Part shown: positions 1 through 5,478 of the stretch, one piece after another | Layout: every line of letters begins with the position of its first letter | Position numbering within the stretch: the first letter of the stretch is position 1 | NCBI GenBank assembly: GCA_023445705.1 | Contig: JAEXKM010000393.1 | Location: 1 to 7,784 of the forward strand | Direction: 5' to 3' | DNA from: Pseudomonadota bacterium | Lineage (GTDB): Bacteria > Pseudomonadota > Alphaproteobacteria > Caulobacterales > Caulobacteraceae | DNA length: 7,784 bases | Translations under genes and position numbers: made by a program | The notes under the pieces: model-generated | The model's input: the letters and a program-made list of their open reading frames with translations, nothing else | Database searches by the model: none | What the model was told of the DNA's origin: nothing

Positions 1-444
1 CGCCTCGCCCTTGCCGCCCAGGTGTTCGTAGAAGCCGCGGGCCGGAATATTGTCGCGCAGCACCGAGATCATCAGCGAGGTCGCCCCATTGGCGGCGAAC
101 ACCCGCGCCAATCCGCGGACCAGCTCCCGCCCGAGCCCATGGCCCTGGGCCCGGCGCACGACATAGAGCGTGGTGATCTCCGCCTCGCCAAGGCGCTTGG
201 CTCGCGAGGGCCCGCCGGCCGCGTACCCGACCAGTCCGTCACGGTCGGCGGCCGCCAGCGTCGCCTCATGCTCGCCCGGCTTGAGGAGGGCGCTGCGAAA
301 GCGGCGGGCGTGAACGGGGACCGACATGCGCGCCAAGTAGGAGTCGGGCAGGAGGCCCTGATAGGTCTCCCGCCAGGCACGGACGTGCACGTCCGCCAGA
401 GCTTCGGCGTCTTCTGGTCCGGCTGGAAAGATCACGTGCTGCAA
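1..444 (-). CDS. GNAT-family N-acetyltransferase, partial (C-terminus beyond the left edge)
   Basis: The reverse strand is open for 148 codons from a TTG at 442-444 to the window edge. The translation has the usual order of a GNAT acetyltransferase, the family that moves an acetyl group from acetyl-CoA to an amine. It has an N-terminal helix containing AWRETYQGLLPDSYL (about residues 23-37), a central beta strand LVGYAAG, then ITTLYVVRRAQGHGLGREL (about 90-108). In the last, Q100-G-H-G-L-G105 is the acetyl-CoA pyrophosphate-binding loop (motif A, Q/RxxGxG/A). It continues with SVLRDNIPARGFYEHLGG (about 127-144), the motif B region with the typical N-xx-A-xx-FYE-xx-G pattern. There is no in-frame ATG before residue 40, and a stop (TGA) lies a few codons upstream of the TTG, so a non-ATG start is required. 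TTG is chosen because AGGAG sits 7 nt before it; a GTG three codons later is the alternative. The substrate cannot be read from the sequence. The gene is divergent from mutS. The family is clear, the specific function unknown. Confidence 0.85.
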   Translation of the reverse strand, partial: MQHVIFPAGPEDAEALADVHVRAWRETYQGLLPDSYLARMSVPVHARRFRSALLKPGEHEATLAAADRDGLVGYAAGGPSRAKRLGEAEITTLYVVRRAQGHGLGRELVRGLARVFAANGATSLMISVLRDNIPARGFYEHLGGKGEA

Positions 445-451
445 GGCCGAG

Positions 452-456
452 CTCCT
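452..456 (-). promoter_or_regulatory. Shine-Dalgarno site supporting the TTG start of the acetyltransferase
   Basis: On the minus strand the sequence AGGAG lies 7 nt upstream of the TTG at 442-444. This is the spacing expected for an initiation site. It decides the start in favour of TTG, because the next candidate (GTG, three codons in) would have a spacing of about 16 nt. Confidence 0.6.
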
Positions 457-480
457 ACTTAATCACAGCTTGGAAGTCGC

Positions 481-531
481 AGCCCCCGGTTCAAGGGGTG
501 CTCGGCCGGTCTTTCGGCCGTCTGGGGGGCT
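481..531. repeat. Nested inverted repeat with a competing short hairpin upstream of mutS
   Basis: The outer arms AGCCCCC (481-487) and GGGGGCT (525-531) are perfectly complementary over 7 bp. They enclose an inner hairpin with 6-bp arms CGGCCG (503-508 and 515-520) and a 6-nt loop. The C run of the left outer arm can instead pair with GGGG at 495-498, which would exclude the outer stem. The pairing is seen directly. Any role as an mRNA leader structure, an operator or neither is inference, because the transcription start of mutS is unknown. There is no U-tract after it, so it is not a standard intrinsic terminator on the plus strand. Confidence 0.4.
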
Positions 532-569
532 GACGGACGGCGCGGGCGCCATTAGCCTCCGGCGCGCTC

Positions 570-3251
570 ATGAACGCCCCTTCGCCCACCATGCCCGACC
601 CGACCGGCGCCACGCCGGTCATGGCCCAGTTCTTCGAGGCCAAGTCCCGCCAGCCCGATGCGTTGGTGTTTTTCCGCATGGGCGACTTCTACGAACTGTT
701 CTTCGAGGACGCCGAAAAGGCCGCGGCGGCGCTGGGCATCACTCTGACCGCCCGCGGCAACCACGGCGGCGCGCCGATCCCGATGTGCGGCGTTCCCGTG
801 CACGCCGCCGAGGCCTATCTCGCCAAGTTGATCCGCTCGGGCTTCAAGGTCGCCGTCTGCGAGCAGATGGAAGACCCGGCCGAGGCCAAGAAGCGCGGCT
901 CGAAGTCGGTCGTGCGGCGCGACGTCGTTCGAGTGGTGACCCCGGGAACCCTGACCGAGGACGGCCTGCTGGACGCTCGCGGGGCCAATCGCCTGGCTGC
1001 GGTCGCCGTGCGCGGCGGCGGCGCGGCGGTTGCGACCGTGGAGCTTTCCACTGGCGAGGTCGAGTGCATGGCCCTCGGCCGCGATGGCCTCGCCTCCGCC
1101 CTGGCCGCCCTCGGCCCGTCCGAAACCCTGGTGCCCGACCGCCTGTTCGCCGACGAGAGCCTTTCAGGCGCTTTCAAGTCGGCCGGCGGGCTTATCCAGC
1201 CCATGCCGTCGGCGCTTTCCGAGCCGTCCGCCTCCGAGGCGCGGCTCAAGCGCCTCTATGGCGTCGAGACCCTCGACGGCTTCGGCGAGCTGACCGCGGC
1301 GGAGGTTTCCGCCCTCGGCCTCATCGCCGCCCACCTGGAAACCACCCAGGCCGGCCGCCTGCCGGCGCTGACCGCCCCACGCCGCGCGGGCGAGGCCGAC
1401 GTCATGGCCATCGACCCGGCCACCCGCGCCAGCCTGGAAATCGAGAAGAGCACCTCGGGATCGAGGGACGGCTCGCTGCTGGGGGCTATCGACCGGACCA
1501 TCACCGCGCCGGGCGCCCGGCTGCTGGCTTCGCGCCTGGGCCGTCCGCTGCTGGACCCCGCCGCGATCGACGCCCGCCTCGACGCCATCGCCTGGTTCTG
1601 CGAGCGCCGCCCGCTGCGCGCCAAGCTGCGCGAGCAGCTCCGCGGCATGGGCGACATGGCCCGCGCCCTTTCGCGCCTGGCGCTCGGCCGCGGCGGTCCG
1701 CGCGACCTCGGCTGCCTGCGGGACGGTCTGGCCAGCGGCGAGGCGATCTTCGGCTTATTCGGCGCGCCCGAGCCCCTCGATCCGCCGCCTTCGGAAATCG
1801 CCCAGGCGCTTGCCGCCCTGCACCCCATCACTGACCCGAACCTTGCGGAATTCCGCCGGACCCTGGCCGACGGGCTGGGCGAGGACCTGCCCGCCCTGGC
1901 GCGGGATGGCGGCTTCGTCGCCGCCGGCGTTCGGTCCGAACTCGACCAGGCGCGCGCCCTGCGTGACGACAGCCGCAAGGTGATCCTGCAGCTCGAGGCC
2001 CGGCTCGCAGCGGAAAGCGGCGTGGCGCTCAAGATCCGGCACAACGCCGTCCTGGGCTACTTCGTCGAGGCCACCGCCAAGGCGGCCGAGCCGCTGATGA
2101 CGGCGCCGCTCAACACCACCTTCATCCACCGCCAGACCCTGGCCAACCAGGTCCGGTTCACCACCGTCGAACTGGCTGAGCTGGACGCCAGGATTGCTCA
2201 GGCGGCCGAGCGGGCCCTGGCCATGGAGGTCGCGACCTTCGAAGCCTGGCGCGAAGGCGCCATCCGCATCGCCGCCGCCATCCAGGCCGCGGCCGAGGGC
2301 GCAGCGCGGCTGGACGTGGCCGCCGGCCTCGCCGAATGGGCTGACGACGTCGGCGCGGTCCGTCCGGTCGTCGACCGTTCGATGGTCTTTGAAGCGCAGG
2401 CCGCCCGCCATCCGGTGGTCGAGGCCGCGGTCAAACGCGCTGGGGACCCCTTCACACCGAACGACTGTCGGCTGGACGGCTCCGGCGTCGCTGCGGCGCG
2501 CCTTTCCATCGTCACCGGTCCGAACATGGCCGGTAAGTCGACCTTCCTGCGCCAGAACGCCCTGCTGGCGGTGCTGGCCCAGGCCGGCTGCTACGTGCCG
2601 GCCAAGGGCCTGCGGATCGGCGTGGTCGACCGCCTGTTCAGCCGGGTAGGGGCGGGGGATGACCTTGCCCGCGGCCGCTCGACCTTCATGGCCGAGATGG
2701 TCGAGACCGCCGCGATCCTGACCCAGGCCACGCCGCGCTCGCTGGTGATCCTGGATGAGATCGGCCGAGGCACCGCCACCTATGACGGCCTGGCGATCGC
2801 CTGGGCCTGCGCCGAGGCGCTACACGAGACCAACCGTTGCCGCGGGCTGTTCGCCACGCACTATCACGAGCTGGCCGTGCTCGAAGAGCGCCTGGCCTTC
2901 GTCTCCAACCTCTCCTTGAAGGCCAAGGAATGGAACGGCGACCTGATCTTCCTGCACGAGGCCGGTCCCGGTCCGGCCGACCGCTCCTACGGCGTGCAGG
3001 TGGCCAAGCTGGCGGGCGTGCCGCCAGCGGTCGTGGTCCGCGCCCGCGAGGTGCTGGACCGCCTCGAACGGGAAGCCGGCGCTCCTGCGCACCTTGAGGA
3101 CCTGCCGCTCTTCGCCGCCAATGCCCCCGCCGAGGCCGAGCCCGCCGGCCCCAGCGAGGTCGAGCAGGCGCTCAAGGGCCTGGACCTCGACGGCATGAGC
3201 CCACGAGAGGCGATGGCCGCCCTCTACCGCCTGCGGGAGCTGCTGCCATGA
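570..3251 (+). CDS. mutS: DNA mismatch repair protein MutS
   Basis: MutS binds mismatches and small insertion/deletion loops as a dimer, then uses ATP to become a sliding clamp that recruits MutL. The 893-residue product is full length (the E. coli protein is 853). The N-terminal mismatch-reading domain carries GDFYELF, with F40 and E42 as the Phe-x-Glu pair that stacks on and contacts the mispaired base. Connector, core/lever and clamp domains follow (roughly residues 135-590), including IRHNAVLGYFVE in the core. The ATPase domain has Walker A GPNMAGKST (650-658), Walker B LVILDE (725-730, D729/E730), the GRGT signature (732-735) and ATHYHEL (H764). DLPLF (844-848) resembles a beta-clamp binding peptide. 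The end, with SPREAMAALYRLREL, matches the family's C-terminal oligomerisation helix-loop-helix. ATG 570 is the first start after an in-frame stop; ATG 591 (residue 8) is possible. Neither has a clear ribosome binding site. The stop overlaps the next gene by 4 bp. No key residue is missing. Confidence 0.97.
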   Translation: MNAPSPTMPDPTGATPVMAQFFEAKSRQPDALVFFRMGDFYELFFEDAEKAAAALGITLTARGNHGGAPIPMCGVPVHAAEAYLAKLIRSGFKVAVCEQMEDPAEAKKRGSKSVVRRDVVRVVTPGTLTEDGLLDARGANRLAAVAVRGGGAAVATVELSTGEVECMALGRDGLASALAALGPSETLVPDRLFADESLSGAFKSAGGLIQPMPSALSEPSASEARLKRLYGVETLDGFGELTAAEVSALGLIAAHLETTQAGRLPALTAPRRAGEADVMAIDPATRASLEIEKSTSGSRDGSLLGAIDRTITAPGARLLASRLGRPLLDPAAIDARLDAIAWFCERRPLRAKLREQLRGMGDMARALSRLALGRGGPRDLGCLRDGLASGEAIFGLFGAPEPLDPPPSEIAQALAALHPITDPNLAEFRRTLADGLGEDLPALARDGGFVAAGVRSELDQARALRDDSRKVILQLEARLAAESGVALKIRHNAVLGYFVEATAKAAEPLMTAPLNTTFIHRQTLANQVRFTTVELAELDARIAQAAERALAMEVATFEAWREGAIRIAAAIQAAAEGAARLDVAAGLAEWADDVGAVRPVVDRSMVFEAQAARHPVVEAAVKRAGDPFTPNDCRLDGSGVAAARLSIVTGPNMAGKSTFLRQNALLAVLAQAGCYVPAKGLRIGVVDRLFSRVGAGDDLARGRSTFMAEMVETAAILTQATPRSLVILDEIGRGTATYDGLAIAWACAEALHETNRCRGLFATHYHELAVLEERLAFVSNLSLKAKEWNGDLIFLHEAGPGPADRSYGVQVAKLAGVPPAVVVRAREVLDRLEREAGAPAHLEDLPLFAANAPAEAEPAGPSEVEQALKGLDLDGMSPREAMAALYRLRELLP

Positions 3252-3847
3252 AGGCGATGATGGTCGACGTGGATGGCGTGATCGTCGCTCATCCCGATCC
3301 CAAGGGCTGGTCGGTCAATCTCGAGCGGGACCTGGGCCTCAGGATCGAAGACCTGCAGGCGAAGTTCTTCGCGCTTCACTTCGGTGACATCATCCATGGC
3401 CGCGCGGCCTTGCGCGAGCGGCTGGGCCCGGTGCTGGAACAGATCGCCCCGCACCTGACCTGCGACCAGCTCTGCGCCTACTGGTTCGAGAACGACAGCC
3501 ATCTGGACCACGACCTGCTGGACCAGCTCGCCGAGCTCCGCGCGCGGGGCGTGGAGCTGCACCTGGCCACCGTCCAGGAACATGAGCGCGCCGCCTATCT
3601 CTGGGAGACGATGGCCCTGAGGGAGCGCTTCGACGCCATCCACTACGCCGCCGCCCTCGGCCACGCAAAGCCTGCGCCGGAGTTCTACGCCGAGATCGAG
3701 GCGCGAACGGGCTTTGCGCCGGGCGACCTGTTCTTCATCGACGACAAGGCCGCCAACGTCGAGGCGGCCCAGGCCCGGGGCTGGAAGGCCGCCGTATGGA
3801 CCGGCGAGCGGCGCCTCGCCGACCTGCTGGCCGAGGCCGGCCTTTAG
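3248..3847 (+). CDS. HAD-superfamily phosphatase (subfamily IA-like), coupled to mutS
   Basis: The 199-residue protein shows all four HAD hydrolase motifs. Motif I is DVDGV near the N-terminus (D7 the likely phosphoaspartate nucleophile, D9 the acid/base). Motif II is T108 in HLATVQEH. Motif III is K141 in GHAKPAPEFY. Motif IV is FFIDDKAANVEAA with D165 and D166 binding magnesium. About 95 residues between motifs I and II, mostly predicted helix, form a C1-type cap. The K-P-x-P-E-x-Y and F-x-D-D-x-x-x-N-V-x-A-A patterns resemble YihX-like sugar-phosphate or nucleotide phosphatases, but the substrate cannot be read off. The ATG lies inside the mutS stop region (ATGA overlap), so its translation probably depends on ribosomes finishing mutS. 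The stop lies 8 bp from the stop of the convergent chemoreceptor gene. No signal peptide or membrane segment is seen, so it is cytoplasmic. The family call is firm; a role in repair or nucleotide clean-up is only a guess from position. Confidence 0.9.
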   Translation: MKAMMVDVDGVIVAHPDPKGWSVNLERDLGLRIEDLQAKFFALHFGDIIHGRAALRERLGPVLEQIAPHLTCDQLCAYWFENDSHLDHDLLDQLAELRARGVELHLATVQEHERAAYLWETMALRERFDAIHYAAALGHAKPAPEFYAEIEARTGFAPGDLFFIDDKAANVEAAQARGWKAAVWTGERRLADLLAEAGL

Positions 3848-3856
3848 CCGCCGGTC
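3835..3856 (+). terminator. Possible hairpin across the convergent stop codons (weak)
   Basis: Arms GGCCGGC (3835-3841) and GCCGGTC (3850-3856) can form a 7-bp stem in plus-strand RNA, with one G-U pair and an 8-nt loop containing the TAG of the HAD gene. A second hairpin with GCGACG (3868-3873) and CGTCGC (3877-3882) follows inside the convergent receptor gene, with only a short TTT after it. Neither has a proper U-tract, so this is at most a weak or factor-assisted termination point for the mutS operon. In a genome this GC-rich such stems also arise by chance. Confidence 0.25.
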
Positions 3857-5337
3857 TAGGCCGCGCGGCGACGCTGCGTCGCGCTTTGCGTGGCCAACCG
3901 GAACCGGCCGATCAGGTCCGCCAGGGTCTGCGCCTGTTGGGCGAGGTCGGCGGCGGCGTTGGCCGTCTCGTGGACCATCGCCGCGTTCTGCTGGGTGACG
4001 CGGTCCATCTCGTTCACGGCGGTGTTCACCTGGGCAAGGCCCGTCGCCTGCTCCTGAGCGGAGCTGGAGATGTCGGCGACTAGGCCGTGTACGTCGCTGA
4101 CTTGGCTGACGATCCGGGTCAGGGCCTCGCCGGTCTGTCCGACCAGTTGCGCGCCCTGCGCCACGTGGTCTCCGGAGTCCGCGATCAGGGCCTTGATCTC
4201 CTTGGCCGCCTGGGCCGAGCGCTGAGCCAGCGCCCGCACTTCGGAGGCGACGACCGCAAAGCCCTTGCCGGCCTCGCCGGCGCGGGCCGCCTCGACCCCG
4301 GCGTTCAGGGCCAGCAGATTGGTCTGGAAGGCGATCTCGTCGATCACCCCGATGATGTTGCCGATCTCGGCCGACGACTTCTCGATCTCGCCCATGGCCG
4401 AGATCGCGGCCTCGACCACCGGGGCGCTCTGTTCGGCGGCCTGGCGGGCTTCGGCGACGGCGCCGGAGGTCTGGCGCGCGGTGCCGGCGGCCCGCTGGAC
4501 CGTGACCGTGATCTCCTCGACCGCGGCCGCGGTTTCTTCCAGCGACGCGGCCTGGTTCTCGGTGCGGCGGGCGAGATCCTCGCCCGAGGCCTTCAACTGG
4601 CCGACGGTGCCGGTCATGCTGTCGACGGCTTCCACCACAGCGGCGATGGCCCCGTGCAGCTCCTCGACGGCGCCGTTGAAGTCATCGCCGAGCTTGGCGT
4701 AGTCGCCCGGCAATTGGCGGTCGATGCGGCTGGCGAGGTCCCCCTGGGCCAGGCCCGAAAGCGCGGCGGCCAGGGTCTGAACCACCTTCGACTGCTCGGC
4801 GGCGGCGGCGGCCTTTTCGGCCTCGGCCTTGGCGCGGTCGGCCTCGGCGGCCTTGAAATAGACGTCCAGCACCAGGCTCATGTCGAGCATGGCGCCCTTG
4901 ATCAGCGCCGACAGGGTGTCGGCGAGCTCGGCGTTCTTGGCCTTCGCCCCGAAGCCGCCCGGCGCCTTTTCGGCGACCACGGCGCGGACGAGCTGCTCCA
5001 GAACCAGCGCATAGCCGCCGATGTACCAGCGCGGCTCCAGGCCGATGCGGGCGTGCACCGCACCGATGGTGTGGACGGACTTGGCGTAGTCTTCGGTGAA
5101 CTCGGCGGCGGCGATGCCCTGCCAGTGCAAAAGCTGCGCGTTCTGGGCCTTGGTGATGTGGCCGTCGTCGCGGAAGTGGACGCGGGTCTCGGGGGTGCGG
5201 CGCACCTGGGCGTAGAAGTGGTCGAGGGCCGCCGGCAGCTTTTCCGAGATCAGCGGCCGGGCGTTGCGCAGCGCCGTCCGGGTCTTGGCGTCGACCTGCA
5301 TGAAGTCCAGACGCCCTTCCAAGCTCTCGCTACTCAT
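3856..5337 (-). CDS. Soluble globin-coupled methyl-accepting chemotaxis protein (HemAT-like)
   Basis: From the ATG at 5335-5337 this is a 493-residue transducer. Residues about 7-160 form a protoglobin sensor domain, with the conserved segment VHARIGLEPRWYIGGYALV (about 94-112); H95 is the likely proximal heme ligand. A helical Ala/Glu-rich stretch (about 163-184) leads into a HAMP-like segment (about 184-240). A methyl-accepting signalling domain follows, with likely methylation sites around SLEETAAAVEEI (265-276) and the hairpin tip IDEIAFQTNLLALNAGVEAA (about 332-351) that contacts CheA and CheW. No hydrophobic membrane segment is present, so it is cytoplasmic. The C-terminus is basic (QRRRAA) and lacks the NWETF-type pentapeptide that tethers CheR/CheB. 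By analogy with HemAT it would sense oxygen or another heme ligand and steer CheA; that is family knowledge, not shown here. A GTG at 5350-5352 would add five residues (498). ATG is preferred because GGAG lies 9 nt upstream. It is convergent with the HAD gene and divergent from glnD. Confidence 0.93.
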   Translation of the reverse strand: MSSESLEGRLDFMQVDAKTRTALRNARPLISEKLPAALDHFYAQVRRTPETRVHFRDDGHITKAQNAQLLHWQGIAAAEFTEDYAKSVHTIGAVHARIGLEPRWYIGGYALVLEQLVRAVVAEKAPGGFGAKAKNAELADTLSALIKGAMLDMSLVLDVYFKAAEADRAKAEAEKAAAAAEQSKVVQTLAAALSGLAQGDLASRIDRQLPGDYAKLGDDFNGAVEELHGAIAAVVEAVDSMTGTVGQLKASGEDLARRTENQAASLEETAAAVEEITVTVQRAAGTARQTSGAVAEARQAAEQSAPVVEAAISAMGEIEKSSAEIGNIIGVIDEIAFQTNLLALNAGVEAARAGEAGKGFAVVASEVRALAQRSAQAAKEIKALIADSGDHVAQGAQLVGQTGEALTRIVSQVSDVHGLVADISSSAQEQATGLAQVNTAVNEMDRVTQQNAAMVHETANAAADLAQQAQTLADLIGRFRLATQSATQRRRAA

Positions 5338-5350
5338 CACTCTGAACTCC

Positions 5351-5364
5351 ACGCCTTACGCCTT
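5351..5364 (-). repeat. 7-bp tandem duplication at the chemoreceptor start
   Basis: The unit ACGCCTT on the plus strand (AAGGCGT on the coding strand) occurs twice with no gap. On the coding strand each copy offers an AAGG purine stretch, and the second copy runs into the alternative GTG start at 5350-5352. The duplication is certain. Its effect on start choice or expression is inference. Confidence 0.7.
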
Positions 5365-5367
5365 CTT

Positions 5368-5386
5368 CGTAGTCCATGAAGCTACG
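5368..5386. repeat. Short inverted repeat upstream of the chemoreceptor gene
   Basis: CGTAG (5368-5372) and CTACG (5382-5386) are perfectly complementary around a 9-nt centre. An overlapping pair, CTTC (5365-5368) and GAAG (5378-5381), gives an alternative fold. It lies about 31 bp upstream of the ATG start, where an operator or leader hairpin could sit. It is short enough to be chance. Confidence 0.3.
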
Positions 5387-5396
5387 CAGTTAAGGA

Positions 5397-5418
5397 TGGG
5401 TGTGCATTTCGTGGGTGT
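5397..5418. repeat. Direct repeat TGGGTGT, two copies 15 bp apart
   Basis: Two perfect copies of TGGGTGT (5397-5403 and 5412-5418) lie in the middle of the divergent region, 15 bp start to start. Tandem half-sites of this kind can bind a regulator, but I do not recognise the motif as that of any known protein. Confidence 0.35.
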
Positions 5419-5464
5419 TACGGGGTTGCGCGATGATTGGCCCTCGGCGCCCGCCCTCGCGGCG

Positions 5465-5472
5465 ACTATATC
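5465..5472 (+). promoter_or_regulatory. Candidate -10 element for glnD (possible leaderless transcript)
   Basis: ACTATATC matches seven of eight positions of the Caulobacter housekeeping -10 consensus GCTANAWC. Its last base lies 7 nt before the A of the glnD ATG, so transcription would start at or next to the start codon. No good -35 is present at the usual 10-14 nt spacing; TTGGCC at 5437-5442 is too far away. The G run just before the ATG is too close to act as a normal ribosome binding site, which also fits a leaderless mRNA. Confidence 0.4.
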
Positions 5473-5478
5473 GGGGGT

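Larger units (their letters stand above)
445..569. promoter_or_regulatory. Divergent intergenic region between the acetyltransferase gene and mutS
   Basis: These 125 bp separate two divergently transcribed genes and must hold both promoters unless they lie inside the coding regions. I found no convincing -35/-10 pair for either direction. The obvious structures are a nested inverted repeat at 481-531 and a short inverted repeat GGCGC-GG-GCGCC at 539-550. An in-frame TGA at 531-533 prevents any upstream extension of MutS, and no start codon lies between it and 570. No small ORF here looks genuine. Confidence 0.55.
5338..5478. promoter_or_regulatory. Divergent intergenic region between the chemoreceptor gene and glnD
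   Basis: About 140 bp, noticeably less GC-rich than the flanking genes, hold the start regions of two divergent genes. I see a 7-bp tandem duplication at 5351-5364, an inverted repeat at 5368-5386, a direct repeat of TGGGTGT at 5397-5403 and 5412-5418, and a Caulobacter-type -10 element at 5465-5472 for glnD. A single TTAA at 5390-5393 is only a half site for CtrA, with no partner at the required 7-nt spacing. No promoter for the receptor could be fixed with confidence. Confidence 0.55.

Noticed and set aside
478..500. A tRNA T-arm-like stretch (GGTTCAA between C and G runs)
   Set aside because: The flanking bases do not form a 5-bp T stem with a 7-nt loop, and no D arm, anticodon arm or acceptor end can be placed. 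It is better explained as part of the nested inverted repeat.
470..1834. A 454-codon plus-strand open frame overlapping the start of mutS
   Set aside because: It is a frame-shifted shadow of mutS. Its translation is dominated by Arg, Gly and Pro with no family signature, whereas the mutS frame is fully conserved.
1256..2044. A 262-codon minus-strand open frame inside mutS
   Set aside because: It is Ser/Arg/Ala-rich, has no motif, and lies opposite the conserved core of MutS.
4087..5379. A 430-codon plus-strand open frame opposite the chemoreceptor gene
   Set aside because: It is antisense to a receptor gene with clear globin and signalling domains. The Gly/Leu/Asp-rich repeats in it mirror the heptad structure of the receptor.
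5390..5393. A TTAA half site suggestive of CtrA control of the chemoreceptor gene
   Set aside because: There is no second TTAA at the 7-nt spacing on either side, so it does not meet the CtrA box pattern.
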